Of a stretch of DNA of 52,786 bases, positions 40,101-49,892 are shown one piece after another. Source of the DNA: Gammaproteobacteria bacterium. GTDB taxonomy: Bacteria > Pseudomonadota > Gammaproteobacteria > HK1. The DNA is taken from the NCBI GenBank assembly GCA_009937425.1, contig JAACFO010000019.1, forward strand, positions 1 through 52,786, read 5' to 3'. The notes beneath the pieces were generated by a model, which saw nothing but the letters and a program-made list of their open reading frames with translations, did no database searches and was not told the DNA's origin. The translations under genes and the position numbers were made by a program. Each line of letters opens with the position of its first letter. The first letter of the stretch is position 1.

Positions 40101-40532
40101 ATGCCCACGGATAATCGTGAGCTCAAGCGTGCCGGATTGAAGGCGACGGTGCCGCGGATCAAGATTCTCGAGATTCTCGAGACATCCGGCACGCACCATT
40201 TGAGCGCGGAGGACGTCTACCGAGAGTTGCTGGAATCCGGCGACGATGTGGGTCTTGCGACAATTTACCGGGTGTTGACACAGTTCGAGTCGGCGGGAAT
40301 CGTTTGCCGGCATCATTTCGAGTCCGGTCACGCAGTTTTCGAACTGGAACGTGGGCACCACCATGATCATGTGGTTTGTGTTCAGTGTGGAAAAGTCGAG
40401 GAGTTCTACGATCAGACCATCGAGGACCGTCAGAAATCGGTGGTAGGTAAATTGGGTTATGACATCCAGGATCATTCTCTGGTGGTATACGGGAACTGCA
40501 CTAAGGTGAATTGTCCAGGTAAGTCCCGTTGA
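40101..40532 (+). CDS. fur: Ferric uptake regulator Fur
   Basis: A Fe(II)-responsive repressor of iron genes, 143 residues. The N-terminal winged helix has LKATVPRIKILEIL and the DNA-recognition helix region EDVYRELLESGDDVGLATIYR. The dimerisation/metal domain holds HHFESGHAVFELERGHHHDH, CVQCGKVEEF (Cys93, Cys96) and a second pair Cys133/Cys138. These match Fur rather than Zur. The sole gene of its unit, it has a plausible promoter at 40013. Confidence 0.96.
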   Translation: MPTDNRELKRAGLKATVPRIKILEILETSGTHHLSAEDVYRELLESGDDVGLATIYRVLTQFESAGIVCRHHFESGHAVFELERGHHHDHVVCVQCGKVEEFYDQTIEDRQKSVVGKLGYDIQDHSLVVYGNCTKVNCPGKSR

Positions 40533-40583
40533 GGACCGTTTGTGCGGTCGCTGGTCTGTTAGTCGCTTCTGAATTCTGAGTCC

Positions 40584-42005
40584 ATGAGCATCCAACTCTA
40601 CAATACCCTCACAGGTCGTAAGGAAGTGTTCGTCCCCGGCGATCCCGAGCGAATTACCATGTACGTGTGTGGGCCCACGGTGTACAGCTTTCCACATATC
40701 GGAAATGCCCGTCCGCCGGTGGTGTTCGATCTTCTCTACAGAGTTCTCTCGCGGCGTTATCCGACGGTGATATACGCGCGCAACATTACGGATTTGGATG
40801 ACAAGATTAACGCCGCGGCAAAGCAAGCCGACCTGCCCATTGATGCAATCACTACCAAATTCGCGGCGGTTTTTCATGACGACATGGCGGCACTGGGCGT
40901 GCCCCTGCCGACGATCGAACCGCGCGCCACCGAGCACATTTCCCAGATGATCGCGATGATCGAATCGCTGATCGAAAAGGGTCACGCTTATGAAGCCGAT
41001 GGTCATGTGTTGTTTCATGTTCCGTCTTTTCCGGAGTACGGAAGGTTGTCTCGGCAGGATCGCGAGAAGATTATCGAAGGCGCCAGGGTCGAGGTTGCAC
41101 CGTACAAACGCGATGCCGCCGATTTTGTCCTCTGGAAGCCCTCGACGATGGATCTGCCGGGCTGGGACAGTCCGTGGGGCCGAGGCCGCCCGGGCTGGCA
41201 CTTGGAATGCGCGTGCATGATCGAGGAGCATCTGGGCGATACCATCGACATTCACGGCGGTGGCAGTGATCTGGTTTTCCCTCATCACGAGAACGAAATT
41301 GCTCAGGGCACCTGCGCCCACGATGGCCAGATCTTTAGCCGTTATTGGATGCACGTGGGCTTCGTCAATGTGGACAAGGAAAAGATGTCCAAGTCGCTCG
41401 GCAATGTATTGTTGATCAGAGATTTGCTCGAGGAGGCGCCGGGAGAAGCAATACGGCTGGCATTGTTGAGTGCCCACTACCGCAGCCCGGTGGACTGGAG
41501 CACCGACACACTAGACCAGGCAGCCCGCACTCTGGATCGTTTATACGGCGCGCTTCGTGATTTGCAAGACGTGGAGGTGGGTGAGCCCTGCGACGACGAT
41601 CTGCCGGAAGAATTCGTCGCGGCGTTGGAAGACGACTTGGACACCCGTCAGGCATTGGCAGTTCTTTTCGAACTGCGCCGCGCGGCTCGCCGCGCCGACA
41701 GCGTCGACGATCGGGCGACGATTAAGAAAAAGCTGGTGGCCTGTGCGGGCATGCTGGGGATCGGCCAACAGGACCCGAACGACTGGCTGCTGGAACGCTT
41801 CGGTCAAGTCGAGGATGTTGAAGAGATAGAACGGCTGGTGGCGGAGCGCGATGAGGCGCGTCATACCCGGGATTTCGCCAAAGCGGACCGCATTCGCGAC
41901 GCGTTGGTCGAGCGCGGCATCGTGCTCGAAGATGGGGCGAGCGGTACGCGCTGGCGAGCCGGGGCGGATCCGGCGGCTCTGGATGAGGAGGAGCAGGACG
42001 GGTGA
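40584..42005 (+). CDS. cysS: Cysteinyl-tRNA synthetase
   Basis: A class I synthetase that charges tRNA-Cys. The zinc-binding/HIGH region is [18 protein letters not shown] (Cys29 and His38-Ile-Gly-Asn41), with later zinc ligands in HLECACM and the [11 protein letters not shown] motif. The KMSKS loop is [13 protein letters not shown]. It has 473 residues, near normal. It overlaps yidD by one base. Confidence 0.97.
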   Translation: MSIQLYNTLTGRKEVFVPGDPERITMYVCGPTVYSFPHIGNARPPVVFDLLYRVLSRRYPTVIYARNITDLDDKINAAAKQADLPIDAITTKFAAVFHDDMAALGVPLPTIEPRATEHISQMIAMIESLIEKGHAYEADGHVLFHVPSFPEYGRLSRQDREKIIEGARVEVAPYKRDAADFVLWKPSTMDLPGWDSPWGRGRPGWHLECACMIEEHLGDTIDIHGGGSDLVFPHHENEIAQGTCAHDGQIFSRYWMHVGFVNVDKEKMSKSLGNVLLIRDLLEEAPGEAIRLALLSAHYRSPVDWSTDTLDQAARTLDRLYGALRDLQDVEVGEPCDDDLPEEFVAALEDDLDTRQALAVLFELRRAARRADSVDDRATIKKKLVACAGMLGIGQQDPNDWLLERFGQVEDVEEIERLVAERDEARHTRDFAKADRIRDALVERGIVLEDGASGTRWRAGADPAALDEEEQDG

Positions 42006-42271
42006 TGGAAAAAGTCGTTGGTGCGATATTGCGCGGAATCATACGCGCCTATCAGCTGCTGATTTCACCGATCCTCGGGCCCCGCTGCCGGCATCTTCCG
42101 AGCTGTTCGGAGTACACATCGGAAGCTATCGCGCTGCACGGACCGGTGCGTGGTGGCTGGATGGGTATTTGCCGCATCGCGCGCTGCCATCCGTGGGGAA
42201 CCAGTGGCTACGATCCGGTTCCGGGAAGCCCCGGTGCGGAATCCGTCGACCGGCCGGGGCATGCGCCATGA
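42005..42271 (+). CDS. yidD: Membrane-protein insertion efficiency factor YidD
   Basis: An 88-residue YidD with the family signature: [20 protein letters not shown] followed by [20 protein letters not shown] and an RIARCHPW motif. Cysteines in CRHLPSC and RCHP are conserved. ATG 42005 overlaps the cysS stop (TGATG); a GTG at 42002 is another option. YidD supports YidC-dependent insertion; here it sits between cysS and the class II DAHP synthase and not next to yidC. Confidence 0.93.
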   Translation: MEKVVGAILRGIIRAYQLLISPILGPRCRHLPSCSEYTSEAIALHGPVRGGWMGICRIARCHPWGTSGYDPVPGSPGAESVDRPGHAP

Positions 42272-42281
42272 GGAGCAATCC

Positions 42282-43643
42282 ATGACCGCGCCATGGTCGC
42301 CTGACGGGTGGCGTGCTCTGGGTGCGCGCCAGGCACCGGATTACCCCGATGCTGAGCACCGGGCGAGGGTCGAGGAGCAGCTGACCGGCTATCCGCCGCT
42401 GGTCTTCGCCGGCGAAGCGCGTAATCTCACCGTCGCTCTGGGGGAAGTCGCCGACGGACGCGGGTTTCTCCTGCAGGGCGGTGACTGCGCCGAGAGCTTC
42501 GCCGAGTTTCATCCGGACAATATCCGCGACACCTTTCGCGTGTTGCTGCAAATGGCGGTGGTTCTTACTTACGGGGCTGCCTGTCCGGTAGTCAAGGTCG
42601 GCCGGCTCGCGGGGCAATTCGCGAAGCCTCGATCGGAACCGACAGAAACCCGCGATGGCCTCGAGCTGCCTTCCTACCGGGGAGACATCGTCAATGGCAT
42701 CGAGTTCACAGCGCAAGCGCGTACGCCGGATCCCGAGCGCATGCTCAAGGCCTACTCCCAGGCAGCGGCAACATTGAATCTGCTCCGCGCGTTCGCCCAG
42801 GGCGGATATGCGGATCTGCACCACGTGCATAGCTGGAACATGGATTTCCTCGCCGGTCACGCCGCCGGCGAACGCTATCGGGAGATGGCCGACCGGATCG
42901 GTGAGTCCCTGTCGTTCATGGAGGCCTGCGGCATTGATTCCAGTAACGCCCCGGCGGTTCGGCAAACGAGCTTTTACACCTCACACGAGGCGCTTTTGCT
43001 CGGTTACGAGCAATCGATGACGCGTATCGACTCGACCACCGGTGATTGGTACGACACTTCCGGTCACATGCTCTGGATAGGCGATCGTACCCGCCAAATC
43101 GATGGCGCCCATGTGGAATTTCTACGCGGTGTAGGAAATCCCCTTGGTGTAAAGGTTGGTCCCAGCATGACGACGACGGATCTGCTGGCGCTCATCGATG
43201 TGCTGAACCCGGACAATGTTGCCGGCCGCCTGACACTTATCAGCCGTATGGGAGCCACGGCGGTACGCGAAAAGCTGCCGCCGCTGGTGCGCGCGGTGAA
43301 AAGGCAAGATCGGCGCATCGTCTGGTCCTGCGATCCCATGCACGGCAACACCGTGAAGTCAGGAGTCGGTTTCAAAACCCGCGACTTCCAGAGCATACTC
43401 GACGAGGTGCGCGGATTTTTCGACGTGCATCTGGCGGAAGGCACCCATGCCGGTGGCGTCCATGTGGAGATGACCGGCCAGGACGTCACCGAATGTATCG
43501 GCGGAGGACAGCAGATCTCGGAAAACGACTTGAGTGACCGCTACCATACCCACTGCGACCCGCGCCTGAATGCCAGTCAGAGTCTCGAACTCGCATTTTT
43601 GACCGCGCAAATGCTGCGAACTGAACGTGAGAAAAAACTATGA
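42282..43643 (+). CDS. Class II 3-deoxy-7-phosphoheptulonate (DAHP) synthase
   Basis: A plant/microbial type II DAHP synthase (first step of the shikimate pathway), 453 residues. Signature segments: [65 protein letters not shown] and [17 protein letters not shown]. These have the Cys and His metal ligands. ATG 42282 follows AGGAG by six bases and is chosen over longer frames. It is followed by, and overlaps by 4 bases, the Trm112-like gene. A class I enzyme is also encoded at 45091. Confidence 0.95.
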   Translation: MTAPWSPDGWRALGARQAPDYPDAEHRARVEEQLTGYPPLVFAGEARNLTVALGEVADGRGFLLQGGDCAESFAEFHPDNIRDTFRVLLQMAVVLTYGAACPVVKVGRLAGQFAKPRSEPTETRDGLELPSYRGDIVNGIEFTAQARTPDPERMLKAYSQAAATLNLLRAFAQGGYADLHHVHSWNMDFLAGHAAGERYREMADRIGESLSFMEACGIDSSNAPAVRQTSFYTSHEALLLGYEQSMTRIDSTTGDWYDTSGHMLWIGDRTRQIDGAHVEFLRGVGNPLGVKVGPSMTTTDLLALIDVLNPDNVAGRLTLISRMGATAVREKLPPLVRAVKRQDRRIVWSCDPMHGNTVKSGVGFKTRDFQSILDEVRGFFDVHLAEGTHAGGVHVEMTGQDVTECIGGGQQISENDLSDRYHTHCDPRLNASQSLELAFLTAQMLRTEREKKL

Positions 43644-43906
43644 GCGTAGACAAACATCTGTTGGAAATTCTCGTTTGTCCTGTAACCAAAACCCCCGTCA
43701 AGCTACTGGCGAAGGACAAGCTTGCCATTCTCAATCGCGAGGTGGACAAGGGGGCCGTGGCGTACGTGGATGGAAGCCCCGTGGACGGTCAATTGGACGA
43801 GGCGTTGATAACCGAAGACGGGCGCACGCTTTATCGTGTCAGCGACGGAATCCCCGTCATGCTGGAGGAGCAGGGGATATCGGCGAATCAGGTTCCCGGG
43901 TGGTAA
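43640..43906 (+). CDS. Trm112-like zinc-ribbon protein
   Basis: An 88-residue protein of the YcaR/Trm112 family. It starts [20 protein letters not shown] and ends in [13 protein letters not shown], the family's conserved ends. The first metal pair, normally CPxCK, is CPVTK, so the second Cys is missing. A longer insertion than in the 60-residue YcaR lies between the ends. ATG overlaps the class II DAHP synthase stop (ATGA). Trm112-type proteins activate methyltransferases, but the partner here is unknown. Confidence 0.85.
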   Translation: MSVDKHLLEILVCPVTKTPVKLLAKDKLAILNREVDKGAVAYVDGSPVDGQLDEALITEDGRTLYRVSDGIPVMLEEQGISANQVPGW

Positions 43907-43913
43907 ATTCGGC

Positions 43914-44989
43914 CTAGTCGCCGAGCAGTTCTGTGCGCACGAGCTCGATTCCGAATCCCGCCAAGCCAATGTAAGTTCTGCGGCGAGTGGCGAGTAGCGT
44001 AATCGACGATACGCCGAGCTCACACAAAATCTGTGCACCCACACCGACCTCGCGCCAATCGCGAGCGCGGGTTGCTTCACTTTCCGACTCGATCTCGCCG
44101 TCGGCCGGTAATTCGCCCAAGGCCCAGGCGGGAACACCTGACGATCCTTCGCGCAGGTACAGCAAGACCCCGCGTCCGTCCGACTGAAAACGCTTCAACG
44201 CCCTGGAGATGGTGTTTTCGTGTTCAGGGGTTGAATGGGCAAACACATCCTGAATGATGTTTTCACGGTGTATGCGAACGGGTACGGCAGTCCCGTCGTT
44301 AATATCGCCGAAAATGAGCGCCAAATGCTGCACCGAGTCGAACGGTGTCGAGTACGCGACGCCTTTCGCGGGTCCGATCTTCGTTTCCACCTGAAACTCC
44401 GCGACACGTTCCACCAGACGTTCACGCCGTTGGCGATAGGCAATGATGTCGGCGATGGAGACAAGCTTGAGGCCGTGCTCCTCGGCAAACAGGAGCAATT
44501 GGGGTAGGCGCTTGACCGAGCCGTCGTCATTGACGAGTTCCGCCACCACCCCCACCGGCGGGTGCCCGGCGAGACTCGCCAAATCCACTGCCGCCTCGGT
44601 GTGGCCCGATCGGGTGAGCACACCGCCTTTTTTTGCAATCAGTGGAAACACGTGGCCGGGCCGTACGAAATCTTCTGCGGCGACGTTATCGTTGGCGAGC
44701 GCGCGCAGTGTGGCGGTGCGCTCTTCGGCCGAGATGCCAGTGGTGAGGCCTGCGTGGTAGTCCACCGAGACGGTGAAAGCCGTTTGCAGCGGCGCATCGT
44801 TGTCGGACACCATGCTGTTCAAGTGCAGACGCCGGGCGTCGTCATGAGTAACCGGTGCGCATACGATGCCGCTGGTGTGGCGGATTATGAACGCCACTTG
44901 CTCCACGGTAGCCCGTGCCGCCGCCATTACCAGATCACCTTCGTTCCATTCGCAATTGCGTTCACTGCGTCTTCAACGGTATTGAACAT
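43914..44989 (-). pseudogene. ribB: 3,4-dihydroxy-2-butanone-4-phosphate synthase (ribB/ribBA-type), interrupted
   Basis: Two frames together make a ribB-type gene of riboflavin synthesis. The first reads MFNTVEDAVNAIANG (from ATG 44989) and ends in a stop at 44927. The second reads NEGDLVMAAARATVEQ from about 44945 and continues as HTSGIVCAP, HTEAAVDLASLAG and AYRQRRE to 43914. The family's acidic loop, normally DDEDRENEGD between them, is missing its first part. A deletion of about 37 bases between 44946 and 44945 explains the shift. The C-terminal GTP-cyclohydrolase-like region lacks the zinc cysteines (HRENIIQDVFAH), as in known RibB fusions. ATG 45061 is an alternative upstream start. 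Confidence 0.85.
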
Positions 44990-45090
44990 CGTAGCCGTGC
45001 CTTGCGCCGAATCGCCTTGCCGTGCCGATGCGCCGCGTGCCATCTGTTTTGTTTCGTCCATTAGGCTCCCGACCTCGAATCTTGATATCG

Positions 45091-46170
45091 TCAGCTCGCG
45101 GCGCGGGCCTTGCTCGCCGTCACCCGCCTTTGCTTCACGGAATCGGCAAGCTCGTTGAGCATCTCTTTGGTATCTTCCCAACCGATGCAGGCGTCCGTAA
45201 TGCTCTGACCGTAAACCAGCGGCTTACCCGGCGTCACATTCTGTCGCCCGGCGTTGAGGTGACTCTCGATCATAACGCCCATGATGCGGTCCTCTCCACC
45301 GGCAATCTGACCGGCGACATCACGACACACATCACGCTGGCGTTCATGTTGTTTGTTGCTGTTGGCGTGACTGAAATCGATCATCAATCGATCACTCAAG
45401 CCGGCGCCCGCGAGGGCGCAACCCGCAGCATCGATATTGGCTGCGTCGAAATTGGGCTGTTTGCCACCACGTAGGATCAGATGCGTGTCCTCGTTGCCGC
45501 TGGTGAAGAATATCGCCGAGTGTGCCGCCATCGTGAATGAAAGAAAATGATGGGGGTGGCGGGCCGCGCGTATGGCATCCAGGGCCACCTGTATATCGCC
45601 ATTGGTACCGTTTTTGAATCCCACGGGGCAGGATAGGCCCGAGGCGAGTTCACGGTGCACCTGACTTTCCGTGGTGCGCGCGCCGATAGCGCCCCAGGTG
45701 ATGAGATCGGTGAAGTACTGCGGGGTGACGATGTCGAGAAACTCACTGCCGGCCGGGACGCCCATGTCGTTCAGATCCAGGAGCAACTTGCGCGCGCAAC
45801 GCAATCCCTTGTTGATGTTGAAGCTTCCGTCGAGATCAGGATCGTTGATGAGTCCCTTCCAGCCGACGGTGGTGCGCGGTTTTTCGAAATACACGCGCAT
45901 CACGATAATTAATTGCTCGCTGAGCTCCTTGACCAGACTCGCGAGTCCGGCGGCGTATTCCACGGCCGCTTTCGGATCATGCACCGAGCACGGTCCAACG
46001 ATTGCCAGCACGCGATCATCTTGTCCGTGCAGCAGCTGGTGGATGGCAAGGCGCGTCTCGTAGGTGAGCTTGGCCGCCGCCGTGCTGATGGGAAACTCCT
46101 CGTGCAGCTGTGCCGGCGGGATGACGTCGTCGATGGATTGGATGCGCAGATCTTCGGTTTTGAAATTCAT
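45091..46170 (-). CDS. Class I 3-deoxy-7-phosphoheptulonate (DAHP) synthase
   Basis: A type I (AroF/G/H-type) DAHP synthase, 359 residues, condensing PEP and erythrose-4-phosphate. Signatures: AIVGPCSVHDPKAAVEYA, MRVYFEKPRTTVGWKGLIND, GFKNGTNGDIQVALDAI, LRGGKQPNFDAANI and MIDFSHANSNK. The final GQSITDACIGWEDT is also typical. ATG 46170 is chosen because the longer frame from 46305 has no family match in its first 45 residues. Feedback type (Phe/Tyr/Trp) cannot be read safely. Confidence 0.95.
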   Translation of the reverse strand: MNFKTEDLRIQSIDDVIPPAQLHEEFPISTAAAKLTYETRLAIHQLLHGQDDRVLAIVGPCSVHDPKAAVEYAAGLASLVKELSEQLIIVMRVYFEKPRTTVGWKGLINDPDLDGSFNINKGLRCARKLLLDLNDMGVPAGSEFLDIVTPQYFTDLITWGAIGARTTESQVHRELASGLSCPVGFKNGTNGDIQVALDAIRAARHPHHFLSFTMAAHSAIFFTSGNEDTHLILRGGKQPNFDAANIDAAGCALAGAGLSDRLMIDFSHANSNKQHERQRDVCRDVAGQIAGGEDRIMGVMIESHLNAGRQNVTPGKPLVYGQSITDACIGWEDTKEMLNELADSVKQRRVTASKARAAS

Positions 46171-46343
46171 GGGATTGTGGGCGTCGGGTTCCGCTCGGAC
46201 CCTTTCTGGCCCCCTTCTGTCAATTCGTAATGGTTTGAAATATCGGGCAAATATAGACGTCCTAGTATATCGAAATGCCTGCCCGGGCGGTAACCGCCCC
46301 GGCATCGGAAGAGGGTTGGTGGGATCCTCGGCGTGTGGCGGAA

Positions 46344-47642
46344 TCAGCCCTCCGGCTCCACCCCCAGGGTTGCAAATACGCGCTCGGCGGCCGCCAGGGT
46401 GGTGTCGATGGCCTGTTCGTCATGGGCGCTGGATACGAATCCCGTCTCGAACGCCGACGGCGCCAGATAGACCCCCTCGCGCAGCATGCCGTGGAAGAAG
46501 CGCACGAATCGGTCCTGATCGCAGGCCATTACCTGGGAAAAGTTGCTGACGGGATCTTGCTCGGTGAAGAACAACCCGAACATGCCGCCCACCTGGTTGC
46601 TTGATAGATCGATGCCCGCTGCCCGCGCGCGCTGCACCATCCCCGCCGTCAGTTTCTCGGCAGTGGCACCGAGTTTCTCGTAAAAGCCGTCTTCCTGCAC
46701 CAAGCGCAGGTTCGCGAGTCCGGCAGCCATGGCTACCGGGTTTCCGGACAGCGTCCCTGCCTGATAAACCGGTCCCAGTGGCGAGATATGCGCCATGACG
46801 TCGCTGCGCCCGCCGAATGCGCCCACGGGCATGCCGCCCCCGATGACCTTTCCCAGGGTCGTGAGGTCGGGCTTGATTGCGTAGAGCGCCTGGGCGCCGC
46901 CCAGCGCGACGCGAAAGCCGGTCATGACCTCGTCGAAGATCAATAGACAGGCGTGGGTGTCGCAGCAGCGTCGCAGGGTTTGCAGAAATTCCGGTAATGG
47001 AGGTACGCAGTTCATGTTGCCCGCCACTGGCTCGACAATGACGGCGGCAATTTTGTCGCCAAGCTTGGCGAAGGTGGCGTCGACCTGCTCGGCGTCATTG
47101 AAGTCCAGCGTGATGGTGTGGGACGCGAGATCCGCCGGGACGCCCGGAGAAGTGGGCACACCCAACGTCAATGCACCGGAACCTGCTTTGACCAGAAGAG
47201 AATCTGCGTGACCGTGGTAGCAACCTTCGAACTTGACGATGGCATCGCGACCCGTGAAGCCGCGGGCCAGTCGAATCGCCGACATGGTCGCCTCGGTGCC
47301 CGAATTGACCATGCGTACTTGTTGCAGCGACGGCATCAGAGCGCAGATTGTGTCAGCCATTTCCGTCTCGATGGCGGTAGGTGCGCCAAAGCCGAGGCCG
47401 TTGGCGGCGGCGTCCTGCACAGCGCGCACGACCTCCGGATGCGCGTGTCCGGTGATCATGGGACCCCACGAACCGACGTAATCCACATAACGGCGATCGT
47501 CGGCATCGACAAGATAGGCACCTTCGCCGCGCTGGAAAAAAACAGGATCACCACCGACGGCGCGAAATGCCCGTACAGGAGAGTTAACGCCGCCCGGAAT
47601 ATGCTGCTGGGCGCGAGCGAATAGCGATGCAGATTTGTTCAT
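46344..47642 (-). CDS. hemL: Glutamate-1-semialdehyde 2,1-aminomutase
   Basis: A PLP enzyme that makes 5-aminolevulinate for heme in the C5 pathway, 432 residues. It begins [21 protein letters not shown]. The PLP lysine is in [20 protein letters not shown], with [18 protein letters not shown] and [16 protein letters not shown] earlier. It overlaps thiE by four bases (ATGA) and is the last gene of thiD-thiE-hemL. Confidence 0.96.
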   Translation of the reverse strand: MNKSASLFARAQQHIPGGVNSPVRAFRAVGGDPVFFQRGEGAYLVDADDRRYVDYVGSWGPMITGHAHPEVVRAVQDAAANGLGFGAPTAIETEMADTICALMPSLQQVRMVNSGTEATMSAIRLARGFTGRDAIVKFEGCYHGHADSLLVKAGSGALTLGVPTSPGVPADLASHTITLDFNDAEQVDATFAKLGDKIAAVIVEPVAGNMNCVPPLPEFLQTLRRCCDTHACLLIFDEVMTGFRVALGGAQALYAIKPDLTTLGKVIGGGMPVGAFGGRSDVMAHISPLGPVYQAGTLSGNPVAMAAGLANLRLVQEDGFYEKLGATAEKLTAGMVQRARAAGIDLSSNQVGGMFGLFFTEQDPVSNFSQVMACDQDRFVRFFHGMLREGVYLAPSAFETGFVSSAHDEQAIDTTLAAAERVFATLGVEPEG

Positions 47643-48295
47643 GATTCCTCTTCCCGTGCTTGTCGGCAGAAAAGTCGTGCGTAGCGCCGGGCAGGCTCGG
47701 CCGGATCGTCGTGACCGAATACACCCCGAACTACGGCGAGAAAGTCGACCCCAGCGTCCAGTAAAGACGCACCGTTTTCCGGTGTAATGCCGCCAATGGC
47801 GACGATGGGCAGATTAATGCGCTGGCGCGCCGATTCCAATGTGGCAATTTCACCGTGGGTTGCAGCGGGTTTGGTTGTGGAAGAAAACATGCTTCCGAAA
47901 GCTACGTAGTCGGCGCCGTTGCGTTGTGCCGCTTCGGCAAGCTCCACGCTGTTATAACAGGACACGCCCAAAATGTAATTGTCGCCGAGCCGTGCGCGCG
48001 CCGCCAGAAGATCCGTGTCGTCACGGCCGATGTGTACACCATCGGCATCGCTGGCCAGGGCGAGCTCGACATCGTCATTGACGATCATGGGAACGCCGTG
48101 GTTACGGCAGACGCGCACCAGCATGGCCGCCTCTCTGTGCCGGCGATCCCCATCCTCGCTCTTGTCGCGGTATTGAATCATCGTCGCGCCGCCGGCAATG
48201 GCGCGGGCCGCCGCCTGTTCCAGGGCCCGGCCAGTATGCAGAGTGCTATCGGTGATGGCGTATAGCCCGCTCGAAGGGAGTGTGGAATTGCTCAC
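47639..48295 (-). CDS. thiE: Thiamine-phosphate synthase ThiE
   Basis: It joins HMP-PP and thiazole phosphate to thiamine phosphate, about 218 residues as a TIM barrel. Motifs: [69 protein letters not shown] and AIGGITPEN. The start GTG 48295 overlaps the thiD stop (GTGA), and the longer frame (to 48502) lacks family sequence. It is the second gene of the thiD-thiE-hemL unit. Confidence 0.93.
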   Translation of the reverse strand: MSNSTLPSSGLYAITDSTLHTGRALEQAAARAIAGGATMIQYRDKSEDGDRRHREAAMLVRVCRNHGVPMIVNDDVELALASDADGVHIGRDDTDLLAARARLGDNYILGVSCYNSVELAEAAQRNGADYVAFGSMFSSTTKPAATHGEIATLESARQRINLPIVAIGGITPENGASLLDAGVDFLAVVRGVFGHDDPAEPARRYARLFCRQAREEES

Positions 48296-49101
48296 GCGCG
48301 AGGTGACCTGCCGGACCGAAAATGCCGATTTGGTATGAGTTGTCCGCCGCCCATGGAGGTGGCGTGTTTCAACGTTCCCAGGGTGTAGTCGAGTGCTTCG
48401 CCTACCGCCGTCAGAGGACCCAGGCCGTGACCGAGGAGCGCGGCGATGGCGGACGACAACGTGCAGCCGGATCCGTGATAGTTCCCGGCGAGGCGCTCGC
48501 ACTGAAAGGATTGCACCAGGCGTCTGTCCGCGTACAGGCGATGCACGATATCCCGGGACTCATCGTGAGTCCCCGTCAGCAGCACGAACTCGCAGCCATA
48601 AGACAAGAGCTCCTGGGCGGCTGCATTTAGGGAGTCGGCCTCCGGAGTCAGCAGGCGCGCTTCGATGGTATTTGGGGTCACCACGGTTGCCAGGGGCAGC
48701 AACAGCGATACCATGGCATCCATTTGTTCGTCATCGCTGAGCGTCGTGCCGGCACCGCTGGCGCACACGGGATCGACCACTACGGGAATGTTTTCGTAGT
48801 CGGTGAGGATAGTGTGGATGGCGCCGATGGCTTCGACGCTACCGGCGAGTCCTACCTTGAAGGCATCGACCTGGATGTCATCGAGCACCGCCCGCGCCTG
48901 CTCGATGATGGACATGGCGCTGATCGGGGTGCAGCTTTTGACGTCCCGGGTGTCCTGGGCCGTGATGGCGGTGGCCACGGGCAGGGCATGGCCGCCCATG
49001 GCGCCAACCGCCTCGATGTCGGCTTGCAGTCCTGCGCCGCCGGTGGGATCCAGGCCGGCGAATACCAGAACTACCGGGCGTTTGTCTATGGTGCTTTTCA
49101 T
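48292..49101 (-). CDS. thiD: Hydroxymethylpyrimidine (phosphate) kinase ThiD
   Basis: A ribokinase-fold kinase that makes HMP-PP, about 269 residues. Motifs: [51 protein letters not shown] and the anion-hole region [20 protein letters not shown]. The ATG at 49101 is preferred; 49119 is also possible. I see no thi-box riboswitch in the 127 bases before it. Confidence 0.94.
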   Translation of the reverse strand: MKSTIDKRPVVLVFAGLDPTGGAGLQADIEAVGAMGGHALPVATAITAQDTRDVKSCTPISAMSIIEQARAVLDDIQVDAFKVGLAGSVEAIGAIHTILTDYENIPVVVDPVCASGAGTTLSDDEQMDAMVSLLLPLATVVTPNTIEARLLTPEADSLNAAAQELLSYGCEFVLLTGTHDESRDIVHRLYADRRLVQSFQCERLAGNYHGSGCTLSSAIAALLGHGLGPLTAVGEALDYTLGTLKHATSMGGGQLIPNRHFRSGRSPRA

Positions 49102-49228
49102 CGCGGCCCATTCTACCATCGCCGCTGCGGGTGCCGTCGTGGCGCGAAGATTATCGGACAGCTTAACCTGTAAAGGCGGGAGCGAAAATGAGAGACTATG
49201 CCGCTTTCCGACCCGGTCCGGGGGGACT

Positions 49229-49393
49229 ATGAAGTCTTACATGTGCGTCATCTGTGGGTTTGTATACGACGAGGCGGAGGGTCTGCCCGAGGAGGGCATC
49301 GCCGCTGGTACCAAGTGGGACGACGTGCCGCCGAATTGGGTGTGTCCCGACTGCGGGGCGCGCAAGGAAGACTTCGAGATGGTGGAAATCTGA
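49229..49393 (+). CDS. Rubredoxin
   Basis: A 54-residue rubredoxin, an Fe(Cys)4 electron carrier. The two knuckles are CVICG (Cys6, Cys9) and CPDCG (Cys39, Cys42), with [20 protein letters not shown] and VPPNWVCP between. ATG 49229 is preceded by GGGGG; the much longer frame through thiD's antisense strand is spurious. It is divergent from thiD and located before erpA. Confidence 0.95.
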   Translation: MKSYMCVICGFVYDEAEGLPEEGIAAGTKWDDVPPNWVCPDCGARKEDFEMVEI

Positions 49394-49426
49394 GGCGCGG
49401 CGCGGCCGCTTGTGTGACCCGCTCAG

Positions 49427-49455
49427 TTGTCCGGCCCCTGGCCCCGGCGTATAGT
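49427..49455 (+). promoter_or_regulatory. Candidate sigma-70 promoter of the erpA-like gene
   Basis: TTGTCC (49427-49432) and TATAGT (49450-49455) with a 17-base spacer, 32 bases before the ATG. Consensus match only; the spacing is optimal. Confidence 0.5.
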
Positions 49456-49487
49456 CAATTCATCGAAATCGACCGAAGGAATTCATA

Positions 49488-49892
49488 ATGAGCGCTGAAA
49501 ATGCCGTCGAATACCGACATGAGGTGGGTCCCGATGACGTCGCCATCACGCCGGAAGCCAGTAAGCAGTTGGCGAATTTGTTCAAGGATGTCGACGACGA
49601 CAGCATCGAAGCGATTCGCGTCTACGTCGCGGGCGGTGGCTGTGGCGGCATGACTTACGGCATGACCTTCACAGATCGCAAGACCGAATACGACAAGGTG
49701 CTGAAAGGCGATGGTTATTTGTTCTACGTCGACATCGTGGCGCTGAATTTTCTGCGCGGTGTCGAAATCGACTATGCAACCCGGGACACCGGCGCGACTT
49801 TCGTTTTCAATAACGTCTTTCAGACCACCGGTGGCAGCGGTTTATGTGGTGCTTGTGGCGCCGCGACGGGCGGCGGCGGGGGTTGCGGCTGA
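49488..49892 (+). CDS. Fe-S cluster carrier of the IscA/ErpA (HesB) family
   Basis: A 134-residue A-type iron-sulfur carrier. The family start is VAITPEASKQLANLFKD, and the first Cys is Cys52 (VAGGGCGGMTYGMTF). The C-terminal pair is Cys120 and Cys123 (SGLCGACGAATGGGGGCG) with an extra Cys133, so the usual CGC motif is CGAC with a glycine-rich tail. This unusual ending may alter cluster transfer. A promoter precedes it. It could be named erpA or iscA, and I do not choose. Confidence 0.88.
   Translation: MSAENAVEYRHEVGPDDVAITPEASKQLANLFKDVDDDSIEAIRVYVAGGGCGGMTYGMTFTDRKTEYDKVLKGDGYLFYVDIVALNFLRGVEIDYATRDTGATFVFNNVFQTTGGSGLCGACGAATGGGGGCG

Noticed and set aside
39660-41477. A 605-codon minus-strand frame across fur and cysS.
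   Set aside because: It covers two well-supported genes on the other strand and its product has no family sequence.
49102-49228. Possible thi-box riboswitch before thiD.
   Set aside because: No CTGAGA-type core or paired stems were recognised in the short gap.
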